DNA of 64,000 bases from Candidatus Aminicenantota bacterium (GCA_011772495.1 WVZL01000046.1:57790-121789), one strand, 5' to 3'; shown: positions 52,303 through 61,293, counted from the first letter of the stretch. Made by a program: numbers and translations. The notes: a model not told the origin generated them from the sequence alone.

Positions 52303-53374
52303 AAAGCTTGATGAAGTTGAGCAAGCCTCGATAGATGGCTTGAGCCACCCTGCTTTGAAATCTCTCTGTGAGTAGCTCTTTCTCTTCGACTGGGTTGGAC
52401 AAGAAGGCCACTTCCACTAACACCGCTGGACAGGCCACCCCTGTCAGAACCCTAAAGGGCGCCTGCTTGATTCCCCTGTTGTGGGTGCTCAGAAGCAAGT
52501 TGAGTTCCCTCTGGATGAACTCTGCCAGCTGACTGCTCTGTTGGAGGTAGGCTGCCTGAGCCATATCCCATAAAATCATCTTGATTTCATCCTCGTTTTC
52601 TCCCTCGATCCGATCTTCGAGCGCGGCAGAACTGTTCTCCAAATAAGCCAATCTCCTCGCTTCCTCATCTGTAGCGTCCATGCTGAGGAAGAAAGTCTCA
52701 GAACCGGTGGCATTCTTCCGGAACGAACTGTTGGCATGGATGCTGATGAATAAATCAGCCTTATTGTTATTGGCTATGGCCACTCTATTATCCAAGGAGA
52801 TATTCGTGTCTTTATCCCTAGTCAAGAAAACACGTAGAGCTAGATTCCGCTCAATAATAGCCTTCAGCTTCAAGCTGATGGGCAAGGTGATATCCTTCTC
52901 CAACGCTCCGAATTTTCCCTTGGCTCCGACCTCTAGTCCCCCATGCCCAGGGTCAATAACGATATTCCTTATCTCTCTCATCTCCTCCTCGGCCTGGCTT
53001 AGATCAATGATCAATCGGGGAGAATCTTCCGTGTTGAAATAATCATAGCTGAAATCACTGTGGGCGACTTTAATCATCAAGATTAAAGAATCTTGGCTCT
53101 TGGTCCAGGAGAAAGATTCGATGAAACGACTCTCAACGAGGCTCCTCTGAATTCGCAAGGGAACTTTCGTCTTTATGTCAACGAGGAGCGTAGAGCCTTT
53201 TTTTTCGATGGAGAACGGCAAGAGCTGTGAAGATTCGATAATGACTCGGCTGAAGTTAGAATGATCCTCAGCTGTTAATTTTACAAGAGGTGAGTTTTGT
53301 GAAAACGTAAGAGAGACAAGGAATGAAGAGAGAAGGAGTATCAGTAATAAATTTCGTCTTCCTTGTCTGATCAA
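52289..53374 (-). CDS. N-acetylmuramoyl-L-alanine amidase (AmiC type)
   Basis: 361 residues, starting with TTG and a signal peptide (to about residue 26, SLTFSQ). An AMIN-like domain (about 30-125) precedes an Amidase_3 catalytic domain (about 137-355). The Zn ligands are visible: IDPGHGG with His, E165-region (GALEKDI Glu), SIHANSS with His, and VEVAFLSNP with the catalytic Glu. It removes stem peptides from peptidoglycan, often during cell separation. Upstream is tmRNA. Confidence 0.92.
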   Translation of the reverse strand: MIRQGRRNLLLILLLSSFLVSLTFSQNSPLVKLTAEDHSNFSRVIIESSQLLPFSIEKKGSTLLVDIKTKVPLRIQRSLVESRFIESFSWTKSQDSLILMIKVAHSDFSYDYFNTEDSPRLIIDLSQAEEEMREIRNIVIDPGHGGLEVGAKGKFGALEKDITLPISLKLKAIIERNLALRVFLTRDKDTNISLDNRVAIANNNKADLFISIHANSSFRKNATGSETFFLSMDATDEEARRLAYLENSSAALEDRIEGENEDEIKMILWDMAQAAYLQQSSQLAEFIQRELNLLLSTHNRGIKQAPFRVLTGVACPAVLVEVAFLSNPVEEKELLTERFQSRVAQAIYRGLLNFIKLYGQE

Positions 53375-53396
53375 TTTAACTCATAACATCAAGATA

Positions 53397-53741
53397 TGGA
53401 GGCGGCGGGAATCGAACCCGCGTCCGAAGATAATCAGCAGATAGTCTCTACATGTTTATCTTCTTCGTCATCTCATTCCCCAGCGACTGAAGAAGCAAAT
53501 CGCAAAGGAACCAGCCCTGTTTGAGTCTCACTCACCAGGTCCAGGACATACCCGGATCGCCATCCTGCTGGTCGGCGTTTCCCAAGCTCCGCAGGAAAGA
53601 ATCTGAGAAACGGCATGCCTATTGCCTAGGCAGCGATGGGCAGATTTTCTGCACTTAGTTTGGTCCACCTTTTTACGAGGTGGGTGGAATCTCGACATGC
53701 TACCTCTGCCTCACTATCTCCGTCGAAACCTGTTCGCCCCC
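53397..53741 (-). ncRNA. ssrA: Transfer-messenger RNA (tmRNA)
   Basis: 345 nt. The tRNA-like ends pair: 5' GGGGGCG with 3' CGCCTCC then A; CCA is not encoded. The 5' part has the conserved GCGAACAGGTTTCGACGG, and the T-arm is GCGGGTTCGATTCCCGC. The most likely tag frame starts at GCA (53650-53652) and ends TAG (53626-53628), giving AENLPIAA, a short tag ending in the usual small hydrophobic residues. With SmpB it frees stalled ribosomes. Confidence 0.95.
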
Positions 53742-53755
53742 ATCTCTCAGATTAA

Positions 53756-53785
53756 ATTATATTTAAGAAAGACAAGGCTTGTCAA
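53756..53785 (-). promoter_or_regulatory. Sigma-70-type promoter of ssrA
   Basis: On the minus strand: perfect TTGACA (53780-53785), 18-bp spacer, perfect TATAAT (53756-53761), about 15 bases before the mature tmRNA 5' end. Confidence 0.8.
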
Positions 53786-53929
53786 CCCGAAAGCTTAGGC
53801 GTCAGGTTTCCGTTTATGCTCAAATGAGCGCCAAAAATTAAGGACTAAGAAAATATTATAATATTCGAAAGCCCTGGCTCCTTTTAAGTCTAAAGTAGAA
53901 AAATCTAATAAACACTTGACATTTGATGT

Positions 53930-54172
53930 TCAATTGAAATAATAATTATGGTTCTTCTTCGCCGGCTGGGAAGAACTCCTACCTTTTTCCCCATCATCAC
54001 CCCCTTTTACTAATTCAGCCGGCAATCCTTTGCTCTGAAACTCCTCAGAAATCCTATCCAGGCCGGGATCATCCTGGTAGAATAAATCAAGCTGGAACGT
54101 AGGCAGGCAAATGATTCTCCAGGTTGGGAATTTTTTTTTATGCTCGGATGAAAGTCTTAGATTCAGGAACTA
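53930..54172 (-). pseudogene. Likely 3' remnant of a lost gene
   Basis: An 80-codon frame ends in TGA at 53930-53932 and begins right after an in-frame TAG near 54173. It has no ATG at its beginning. The translation has coding character: a basic start (SSEHKKKFPTWRI) followed by DLFYQDDPGLDRISEEF and QSKGLPAELVKGGDDGEKG. No family was recognised. It lies between the tmRNA promoter and the M20 gene and could be the tail of a protein whose 5' part was deleted. Confidence 0.35.
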
Positions 54173-54176
54173 GAAT

Positions 54177-55508
54177 TTAATCCAAAGCTCCCAGGTCTAT
54201 TTTAAGAATCGCCTGCAGCAGCACATTGACCCCGTTGACCATATCTTTGGCCCGAGTGAACTCTCGGGGAGAATGACTGATCCCTCCCACGCTCGGAACA
54301 AAGATCATACCCGTGGGGGCAATCTTGGCCATTTCCTGGGCATCATGTCCTGCTCCGCTGGGCATAAACATCGAGGTCAAACCCAGTCGTCGGGCAGAAT
54401 CTGTGATCACCTCACGAACGCGGGGATCGGTGGGAGCTGGAACTGCTGTGGCCTCAATGGGTGAAAACATGATCTTTGTATCTGTTTTTTCGGCAATGGC
54501 TTTGGCTTCTTCCTCTATCTGGCCATAAAGAGAATAGATTTTCTTGGCTGAAAGGTCGCGCAACTCAAGGCTCATAACTACGCGGCCAGGGATGACATTG
54601 GCAGCGCCAGGCTCGGCTTTGATACGGCCCACAGTGCCCACCTGACGCCCTGGAACACTGGTCACGACTCGGTTGACCGCTAGGATCAATTGAGCCGCGG
54701 CTAATAAGGCATCCTGCCGCCTGTCCATAGGGGTCGTGCCAGCATGATTTGAAAAACCATCGATTGTAACGTCCCACCAATTGATGCCTACGATGCCCTC
54801 TACCACCCCAATATCAATGTCTTTGGACTCTAGGAGGCTGCCCTGTTCGATGTGAATTTCAAGAAAGGCTTTGATATCACCTTTGTCTCTTTTGACCTGG
54901 GAGAGCTTATCCGGGTTGCCTCCTAGAGCCTGGATCCCCTGACGAACGGTCATCCCACTATGGCTTACAACTTCCAGGGCTTCGGGAGTGAGCCTCCCGA
55001 TCAGAGCGCGGCTGCCGACCAATCCGCCTTCCTCGTCAGCAAAGACCACCACCTCTAAAGGATGGCGAGTGATGATACCGTTCTCTTGGTAAACCTGCAC
55101 GCACTCGATGGCCCCAATCACCCCCAATGAACCATCGTATTTCCCTCCGCTCGGGACAGAGTCAAGATGGGAACCGAAAAGGATCGGGGGAAGGTCAGGC
55201 TGGCTGGCCTCCCTTCGGCCGATGATGTTCCCAGCTTCATCAATTCTGACCCTCAAACCTACATCCTTCATCAAAGATATAGCATAATCGCGCCCTTGAA
55301 GGTCAGCTTCGCTGAAAGCCACTCGGCTGACTCCACCCTCAGGGTTGCGGCCGAATTCAGCCAGCTTCAGGATTCGCTGCTCAATCCGTTTGGCGTTGAC
55401 TCTTATTTTCTGGAAGGGATTATCACTCTCTTGGGCTGGAGAAAAAGCCTGGCAAAGAAAGAATACTCCCACGAAGACGGCAATCAGGAAAACTCTGCGT
55501 TTTTTCAT
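54177..55508 (-). CDS. Exported M20-family amidohydrolase (N-carbamoyl-amino-acid / allantoate hydrolase type)
   Basis: 443 residues from the ATG at 55508 (GGGAG upstream); the frame opens earlier but without coding character. Signal peptide about 1-26 (VFLIAVFVGVFFLCQAFSPAQ). The dinuclear metal site is complete: FGSHLDSVPSGGKYDGSLGV near residue 100, and ADEEGG near residue 146 with the general base, and a His in GAGHDAQEMAKIAP. The lid domain carries the GFSNHAGTTPMDRR substrate segment. Family members hydrolyse N-carbamoyl amino acids, allantoate or ureidoglycolate in the cytoplasm. A secreted member is unusual. Confidence 0.9.
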   Translation of the reverse strand: MKKRRVFLIAVFVGVFFLCQAFSPAQESDNPFQKIRVNAKRIEQRILKLAEFGRNPEGGVSRVAFSEADLQGRDYAISLMKDVGLRVRIDEAGNIIGRREASQPDLPPILFGSHLDSVPSGGKYDGSLGVIGAIECVQVYQENGIITRHPLEVVVFADEEGGLVGSRALIGRLTPEALEVVSHSGMTVRQGIQALGGNPDKLSQVKRDKGDIKAFLEIHIEQGSLLESKDIDIGVVEGIVGINWWDVTIDGFSNHAGTTPMDRRQDALLAAAQLILAVNRVVTSVPGRQVGTVGRIKAEPGAANVIPGRVVMSLELRDLSAKKIYSLYGQIEEEAKAIAEKTDTKIMFSPIEATAVPAPTDPRVREVITDSARRLGLTSMFMPSGAGHDAQEMAKIAPTGMIFVPSVGGISHSPREFTRAKDMVNGVNVLLQAILKIDLGALD

Positions 55509-55639
55509 GGTTTCAACTCCCTTTTTTCCATTCTTGAACTGATGATTTATTAGCCTATACCATATGGAAAAATCGAGGTCAATTGAAATAAGAACAAAAA
55601 ATGATAAAATATACCCTAACAATCCTAATGATATACAGG

Positions 55640-56647
55640 ATGAACTCAGTAAAAAACCTCCTCATTCCCCCAATCTTTTTGATTATAGTAGGCTTCTTAC
55701 CAGTTTTAAGTATGGCTCAAGAAACTAAAACAAACAATCATGCGTCATTCAGCTTTTATTTTGGGAACGATTCTTTCGCTGGCACAGACCGCTGCTTTAC
55801 GGGCGGTCTAAAACTCAGCTGGACATCCAAAAACCTAGAGAATTACCACAAGAGTCCCTGGCTCAAATGGCTGCCTTTTGTGAAGAAGCCAGAATTTCAA
55901 CAGGCCATCTCCATCTCTCTTGGACTCAACGCCTTCACGCCCGATAATATCCAGCGGAGCGATCTGCTCGAAGAGGACCGTCCCTACGCTGGATATCTTT
56001 ATCTTGCTCTCGGGATTCACTCCAGAAGCAATCTCCGTCTGGATACTCTGGAATTCGGTCTGGGCATTATTGGCCCGCACTCCTATGGAGAAGAATTGCA
56101 AAGATCCATCCATGAATTATTCAATTTTATTGAACCTAAGGGATGGCATAACCAGCTCAAAGATGAATTTACTTTCCAAGTGATCTATGAGCGCAAATGG
56201 AAAGTGTTTCAATCAGGGACCAGCGATGGATTCGGGTTCGAATTGATTCCTCATTTGGGTGGCGGCTTGGGCAATGTCTACATCTATGCTCATACTGGAG
56301 CTCAGTTACGGTGGGGATGGAACCTTCCTGACGATTTTGGGACTTCTCTGATCCGCCCGGGAGGTGATTGCAATCTTGGTTTCTGGACTCGAGGCCCTTT
56401 TGGAATCTATGCCTTCGCTGGTGTGGATGGAAAAGCCGTTCTTCGAGACATGTTTCTGGACGGCAACACGATTCGTGACAGTCATCGAGTGGACAAGAAT
56501 GCTTTTGTAGCCGATATTCAGGTAGGAATAGGATTAAGAACTGGTCGCTTTAACCTCAGCTATTCATATGTATTCTGGACGAAAAGGTTCGAAACCGAAT
56601 CAGAGGAACAGATTTTCGGTGTCTTTCAAATTTCCTATTCTTACTGA
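55640..56647 (+). CDS. Lipid A deacylase LpxR family outer-membrane protein
   Basis: 335 residues from the ATG at 55640, which gives a clean signal peptide (about 1-27, ending SMAQ); an ATG at 55601 is possible. Mature part begins with FYFGNDSFAGTDRCFTGGLKL, matching the Asn-Asp and Thr-Asp calcium and catalytic segment of LpxR. EEDRPYAGYLYLALG and GIIGPHSYGEE (the catalytic-type His) are further family marks. The barrel ends FGVFQISYSY, with an aromatic last residue. LpxR removes the 3'-acyloxyacyl group from lipid A in the outer membrane. Divergent from the M20 gene. Confidence 0.88.
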   Translation: MNSVKNLLIPPIFLIIVGFLPVLSMAQETKTNNHASFSFYFGNDSFAGTDRCFTGGLKLSWTSKNLENYHKSPWLKWLPFVKKPEFQQAISISLGLNAFTPDNIQRSDLLEEDRPYAGYLYLALGIHSRSNLRLDTLEFGLGIIGPHSYGEELQRSIHELFNFIEPKGWHNQLKDEFTFQVIYERKWKVFQSGTSDGFGFELIPHLGGGLGNVYIYAHTGAQLRWGWNLPDDFGTSLIRPGGDCNLGFWTRGPFGIYAFAGVDGKAVLRDMFLDGNTIRDSHRVDKNAFVADIQVGIGLRTGRFNLSYSYVFWTKRFETESEEQIFGVFQISYSY

Positions 56648-56719
56648 GCTGAGCATAGATTTTGGGAATTATTTTCAATACTCTTTGAAAATTCGAAAGC
56701 TTTAAAAAAAGTACCGAGC

Positions 56720-57214
56720 TTATTCTTTATTCTTTTTATCTATTTGAAAAATTTTCTCTATTTTTCTCTGGTATAAATCCTCAGCAAGGTCTTCCCAAGC
56801 TTTCTCGTCTGAAGGAAGAGAATTCATCTCTTCGATTTTTTCTTTCTTGAGTTTGAGAGCTAATTCCTGACTATTCTTCTTGAAGGCTACTAGCAATCCT
56901 TCTCCTTGCTGAAGGGCAATATTCCTTTTGCCAAAGGTACATCCTGTCGATAGCTGCACGCCATCGGCAAAACAGGACTCAGGGGGAGTCGTCTTGGTTT
57001 GAATAAAAGCCTCGGTTTTCATCGGGTCTCGTCCCAGGACTTGATTGGCATACAAGCCGGCCCTCAAACCCAGGTCAAGATTGGGACCCAAATGCCCGTG
57101 AAATTCAACAGCTCTCTGTAAAAACTCTTTACTTTGCTCAATTCTTCCTTCGGAACGAACCGACATGCCTAAAAATAAAAAAGCCAAAACCATAATAAAA
57201 ATACTATTTTTCAT
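56720..57214 (-). CDS. Exported FmdE-domain protein
   Basis: 164 residues with a signal peptide (about 1-22). The FmdE domain has EFHGHLGPNLDLGLRAG near residue 38 and ADGVQLSTGCTFGKRN near residue 84, giving the His and Cys ligands of the family's metal site. FmdE-type proteins were first met next to formylmethanofuran dehydrogenase, but the domain is widespread, and exported bacterial members have no known activity. The C-terminus is a lysine-rich helix. It stands alone between lpxR and the NfeD-like gene, and is convergent with lpxR. Confidence 0.82.
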   Translation of the reverse strand: MKNSIFIMVLAFLFLGMSVRSEGRIEQSKEFLQRAVEFHGHLGPNLDLGLRAGLYANQVLGRDPMKTEAFIQTKTTPPESCFADGVQLSTGCTFGKRNIALQQGEGLLVAFKKNSQELALKLKKEKIEEMNSLPSDEKAWEDLAEDLYQRKIEKIFQIDKKNKE

Positions 57215-57371
57215 CAGACGCCTCTCTTTATGAATTTTTAAGATAAGGGAATTTTATTCCTCTTCGCCCTGTTTCTCAAATCTATAGCGATGATAATTCT
57301 TTGTTTGTCACTAGGATGTTTTTTATTTAAGATAAGATTATTGATACGGAGATTGAAACTGGACAGATTCC

Positions 57372-57680
57372 ATGATACTAAAAATCTTACTCCTTATATT
57401 GATAGCCTATTTGCTCTTTGAATTCATTGAGCACATCATCATCCCTTTGCTTTGGGTCATCCTGAAAAAGAAAAAAAGACCCTTAACCGGGCCCTCAGGC
57501 TTAATCGGAGAGGTCGGCGAGGTCAAGGAATGGAGCAATACTGAGGGAAGAATCTTTGTCCATGGTGAACTCTGGGGAGCAACGAGCAACGAGCCACTCT
57601 CACCAGGTGATAAAGCAGTGATTCAAAACGTACAAGGACTCACCCTAACAGTGAAACCCCACAAAAAGAAAAATTTATAA
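57372..57680 (+). CDS. Short NfeD-like membrane protein
   Basis: 102 residues: one N-terminal membrane helix (about 3-28), a basic stretch (KKKKRP) and a C-terminal OB-fold of the NfeD type (GPSGLIGEVGEVKEWSNTEGRIFVHGELWGATSNEPLSPGD). The G.vG.v.....G.v...Ge.w.a.s....G..v pattern is the family mark. NfeD partners with slipin or stomatin-like proteins in membrane quality control; none adjoins it here. Confidence 0.8.
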   Translation: MILKILLLILIAYLLFEFIEHIIIPLLWVILKKKKRPLTGPSGLIGEVGEVKEWSNTEGRIFVHGELWGATSNEPLSPGDKAVIQNVQGLTLTVKPHKKKNL

Positions 57681-57749
57681 CTATTTCTTTTGCAAGGTGC
57701 CCAGCCTCTTCCTCGCATCTTCGGACCCACATCCGCGGAATTTAAACAG
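57681..57749 (-). pseudogene. TPR-tail remnant A
   Basis: A short minus-strand frame reads SEDARKRLGTLQKK and then TAG at 57681-57683. It corresponds to the last part of a TPR-protein tail, best kept in copy B, of the form EDAxKRLAxL. It lies directly downstream of the permease gene's 3' side, between converging genes. Confidence 0.45.
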
Positions 57750-57791
57750 GTAAGATTAGGGTGGAAAGCATCAAGATCGGCGGCGTTTGAT

Positions 57792-60149
57792 TTATTCGTG
57801 TTTCAGAGCGTCCACAGGATTGGCTGAAGCGGCCCTGATGGCCCTGTAGATCACAGTCATGAGTCCGATGGCCAGGGAGAGGATCAAAGCACCAAAGAAC
57901 AGAAGAGCAGGTACGCTTGTGCGGTAGGCAAAGTTGTTCAGCCAGTCGTTGGCGGCAAAATAAGCCAAAGGCCAGGCTATGAGGTTGGCCAGGCCGATAA
58001 GCAACAGGAATTCCCTGCACATGAGTGACACAATCCTAGGAACAGAAGCCCCCAATACCTTTCGGATTCCGATCTCTTTGGTTCTCTGTTCGAAAGCATA
58101 AGAGGCGAGGCCGAAAAGCCCCAGACAAGCCACCAGGATAGCCATGGCCGTGAAGATTTTAAGCAGCGTTCCTGTCTGTTCTTCCGCCCGATACATCATA
58201 GCAAAATCCTCATCCAAAAACTGGTAGCTGAATGGAATAGTCGGCAGGATTTTTTCCCAGGTCCCCTGGACAGTCTTGATGGTTTTACTAATCTCTTCTG
58301 ATGCGATCCGGAGGAACAGAAAATTCGTCCAGTTCAAATCTGCCCATTGGATGATGAGAGGCTCGATTTTTCTTCTCAGCGGCTGGAAATGGAAATCTTT
58401 GATGACACCGATGATCTTCCCTTTCTGACCCCAGAACGAGAAGGACTTCCCGATCGGGTCTTCATGGCCCATGAGCCTGGCCAGCTCCTCGTTGACCAAA
58501 AAACTTTCTGTTTTATCGGTCGGGAATTCTTTCGAAAAATTGCGGCCCTGGGTTATGGTCATACCCACGGTATCCACATATCCATCGTCAGCTCCCATGT
58601 AGGTCACATCCACTTTCAGGGAGGGATCTTTGCCCTCCCAATCGAATCCACTGGAGCTCCAACTGGTAAATGAGGGCTTCTGGGTGGCAACGGCGACGTT
58701 CCAAATCCCAGGTTTATTAGCCAGTTCGGCTTTTAGGGTTTCGAGCGATGACCGGCTGTAGGAGCGTATAGGAATGGCAACGACTTGTTCTTTATTCCAA
58801 CCTAGATTTCTGTTCTTGATGAATGTCATTTGTCTGGAGACAACACCTGCTCCGATGATGAGGACGGTCGATAGGACAAACTGAACTACGACAAGGATTC
58901 GACGAAAAGTAGCATTTCCTTTCCCTGATCTTATTTTTCCTTTAAGAGTGTTAACGGGCTGGAAGGACGCTAGGAATAGGGCAGGATAACTTCCGGAGAC
59001 AAGGCCTGTCAGCAAGGCAATCCCGGCAAGTCCCAAGACTAGTACTCCTGCACCCGCTGCATTCCAGGACATGTCCTTCCCGGCAATAGAACCGAATGCC
59101 GGGAGAACCAAAGAAACAGCGGTTATGGCAAGGCCTAAGGCTATAAAGGCAAAAAGGAGAGACTCGCCGTAGAACTGGCGGATGAGCTGCGACCGAATGG
59201 CACCCACGACTTTTCTCAAGCCTACCTCTCTGGCCCTGTTTGCCGATCTGGCTGTGGATAGGTTCATGAAATTGATACACCCGATGATAAGGACGAATAT
59301 AGCGATGATAGAAAAAAGATACACAGATTGAACAGCTAGATTCTTTTCATAGCCGGAATAGGTATACAGGTGGACCTTCTTCAGGGGGAGAAGTTCGAGC
59401 ATCATCAAGCTGCGGGGGACTTTTGTGCGTACGAATCCGCTGATTTTGGCGCTGACCTCTTCTGCGAAAGCGCCGGAATGCATTTGGATCCAAGTGTAGG
59501 TTTGGTTGTCGGTGAAATTGTTATTTGTCCGGCCGATAGAATCGAGATACTTGTAGGGTATGAGAACATCGAATTGGAGAGATGAATTCCTGGGGATGTC
59601 CTTCAAAACTCCGGTGACCGTGAAATCAGCGGATTGGGCCAGGTTGATCACTTTGCCGATTGGATTTTCATCGCCGAAAAACTTTGTAGCCAAGCGTTCT
59701 GTCATCACAAGGGATGAGGTTCCGGATAAGGCGTTTTCGGGATCCCCTTGGATCATAGGAAAGGTAAATACTTTGAGGAATGAGGGGTCCACAGACCATA
59801 CGGAGTACTCTTCGAAGGCCTTGTCCTTGTACTGGATGAGTTGTGCTCTCAGGTTCAGGGCTCGAGTGGAGTCTTTGATCTCGGGGATTTCAGCTTCAAG
59901 GGCCGGTCCAAGGGGATGGGGTGTCCAGTAGATGTGAAGAGTCCGTCCGCTGAAGTTCTGGTTGGATTCCACCCGACAGATGGCTGACGCATTTTCGTGA
60001 AAGTGGTCATAGTTCAGTTCGTCCAGGACCCATAGTCCGATAAGGATGCAGCAGGCCATGCCGGTAGCCAAACCAAAAATGTTCAGGAAGGCATAACCTT
60101 TGTGTCGGATGATATTTCGTAAAGCGATTTTTAGGTGATGGATCCACAT
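57792..60149 (-). CDS. FtsX/MacB-type ABC transporter permease
   Basis: 785 residues with two FtsX/MacB_PCD modules: helix 1 near residues 20-42 (GYAFLNIFGLATGMACCILIG) then a large periplasmic domain, three helices at about 280-410, a second long periplasmic domain and three final helices (about 680-775). The segment SARSANRAREVGLRKVVGA and its repeat AFEQRTKEIGIRKVLGAS are typical coupling helices. The start MWIHHLKIALRNIIRHK is shared by the large permease groups of Acidobacteria and Bacteroidota. Such proteins need a LolD/MacB-like ATPase; none is in the window. A mechanotransmission or export role is probable. Confidence 0.88.
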   Translation of the reverse strand: MWIHHLKIALRNIIRHKGYAFLNIFGLATGMACCILIGLWVLDELNYDHFHENASAICRVESNQNFSGRTLHIYWTPHPLGPALEAEIPEIKDSTRALNLRAQLIQYKDKAFEEYSVWSVDPSFLKVFTFPMIQGDPENALSGTSSLVMTERLATKFFGDENPIGKVINLAQSADFTVTGVLKDIPRNSSLQFDVLIPYKYLDSIGRTNNNFTDNQTYTWIQMHSGAFAEEVSAKISGFVRTKVPRSLMMLELLPLKKVHLYTYSGYEKNLAVQSVYLFSIIAIFVLIIGCINFMNLSTARSANRAREVGLRKVVGAIRSQLIRQFYGESLLFAFIALGLAITAVSLVLPAFGSIAGKDMSWNAAGAGVLVLGLAGIALLTGLVSGSYPALFLASFQPVNTLKGKIRSGKGNATFRRILVVVQFVLSTVLIIGAGVVSRQMTFIKNRNLGWNKEQVVAIPIRSYSRSSLETLKAELANKPGIWNVAVATQKPSFTSWSSSGFDWEGKDPSLKVDVTYMGADDGYVDTVGMTITQGRNFSKEFPTDKTESFLVNEELARLMGHEDPIGKSFSFWGQKGKIIGVIKDFHFQPLRRKIEPLIIQWADLNWTNFLFLRIASEEISKTIKTVQGTWEKILPTIPFSYQFLDEDFAMMYRAEEQTGTLLKIFTAMAILVACLGLFGLASYAFEQRTKEIGIRKVLGASVPRIVSLMCREFLLLIGLANLIAWPLAYFAANDWLNNFAYRTSVPALLFFGALILSLAIGLMTVIYRAIRAASANPVDALKHE

Positions 60150-60399
60150 TTGCAGACCTCCAGCTAGAACTTGTGTCGTTTTTAGAGATAGACGTTACAC
60201 CTGACAATAAGGTTGCACCTAAACAGGCAAACTTCCTGTCTATGGCCGGTTTTATAGATGTACTGTTTCCCCCATTTTTTAGTGCAAATAAAGTGAGAAT
60301 ATTACCTCCTGGGATTTTCGAATGCTTATTTGACACTCCATGTCAAGCTACTCAAAAAGGCCTCAAATAAATTCCCCGTATAGAAAACCTATTTCAAAA

Positions 60400-60492
60400 A
60401 TGGAAGTAGAGCATAAATCACTGATTCCAATAGCATTAGAATTTATTGAAGAAAACAAATTGGAAAAGGCAATGCAATGGTATGGGTTTTAA
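60400..60492 (+). pseudogene. Short helical frame, possible TPR fragment
   Basis: An ATG-TAA frame of 30 codons. The translation contains LIPIALEFIEENKLEKAMQWY, which has the helix-turn-helix residue pattern of a single TPR. It is too short to be sure, and lies on the strand opposite remnant B. Confidence 0.25.
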
Positions 60493-60629
60493 AATTTTTG
60501 CCGATGTAACTAATTGAAAATGAAAGAAATAAAAAGCACTAAAATGGAAATTAGTGACTTTGTTAGGAGAGCGGTAAAAAAGAGCTTATAAAGTCAGGAA
60601 GTCAGGATAATAGATATTCTCCACCCGAC

Positions 60630-60720
60630 TCAATCACTCTTCAGCCCAGCCAGCCTCTTCTTAGCATCCTCAACCTCAGGCATACCAGGGTCAGCGTCTT
60701 TCCAGAGAGCATCTATGCTG
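60630..60720 (-). pseudogene. TPR-tail remnant B (best preserved copy)
   Basis: Minus-strand frame with DALWKDADPGMPEVEDAKK followed by RLAGLKSD and TGA at 60630-60632. This is the C-terminal tail found on many TPR proteins of Acidobacteria-like bacteria. There is no start codon and the body of the gene is missing. It sits 15 bp beyond the stop codon of the small barrel gene. Copies A, C and D lie at 57681, 61294 and 62288. Confidence 0.6.
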
Positions 60721-60735
60721 GATCTATGTTCCAAG

Positions 60736-61221
60736 CTAAAATCCAAATCCGATATGGATTCCTAGCATGATATGAATGTCATCTTCAGCGAATGCAATTT
60801 CAAATTCTGGGGCAAGGAAAATTTTCTCAAGATCGAATTCATATTCTATTCCAAAATGGATGGCAAAGCGCCTCTCGATTTCTTCCTTATCAATAAACAT
60901 TATTCCAGGCGCTACAAACAGAGTGAGCTCTCTAGTAGGGTGAATAGGAATCAATAGAGAAACCACATAATGCTTATGTTCATCGAAGACAACTTCACTG
61001 GCAAACCCGATTCCAAACAATCTGTCCAACAAGGGTAACACGTACTCGTATTCAAATCCCAAACCCAGCATGTATTTTTCTTCGGTGATATTGTAGACAG
61101 AGCCAAGAAGGAATCCAAGATGATGTTTGTGCTCTTCGTGTTCATGGTCCAGAACCTGGCCGTAAACATTAAAATTGAACACTGAAGCAAAAAACAGACA
61201 TAGAACTATAGAGAATTTCAT
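60736..61221 (-). CDS. Hypothetical small outer-membrane barrel-like protein
   Basis: 161 residues from the ATG at 61221, which gives a good signal peptide (about 1-22, MKFSIVLCLFFASVF, ending VYG). A His/Glu-rich patch (DHEHEEHKHH) follows, possibly metal-binding. The rest alternates hydrophobic and polar residues with frequent Gly and aromatics, and ends HIMLGIHIGFGF with terminal Phe, as in small porin-like barrels of about eight strands. No family recognised. Remnant C and a TTGACA lie upstream. Confidence 0.65.
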   Translation of the reverse strand: MKFSIVLCLFFASVFNFNVYGQVLDHEHEEHKHHLGFLLGSVYNITEEKYMLGLGFEYEYVLPLLDRLFGIGFASEVVFDEHKHYVVSLLIPIHPTRELTLFVAPGIMFIDKEEIERRFAIHFGIEYEFDLEKIFLAPEFEIAFAEDDIHIMLGIHIGFGF

Positions 61222-61293
61222 TCCACATAGAGTAGAGTTATATAGTTTAAATGTCAAACTTGAAAGAATATGATTTGATTATATTTGAGAAGT

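Larger units (their letters stand above)
60150..60735. other. Intergenic region with decayed coding pieces
   Basis: About 590 bp between the permease gene and the small barrel gene. It holds a short plus-strand frame (60400-60492) and TPR-tail remnant B (60630-60720), listed separately. The part next to the permease start should contain its promoter. No intact gene is seen. Confidence 0.5.
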
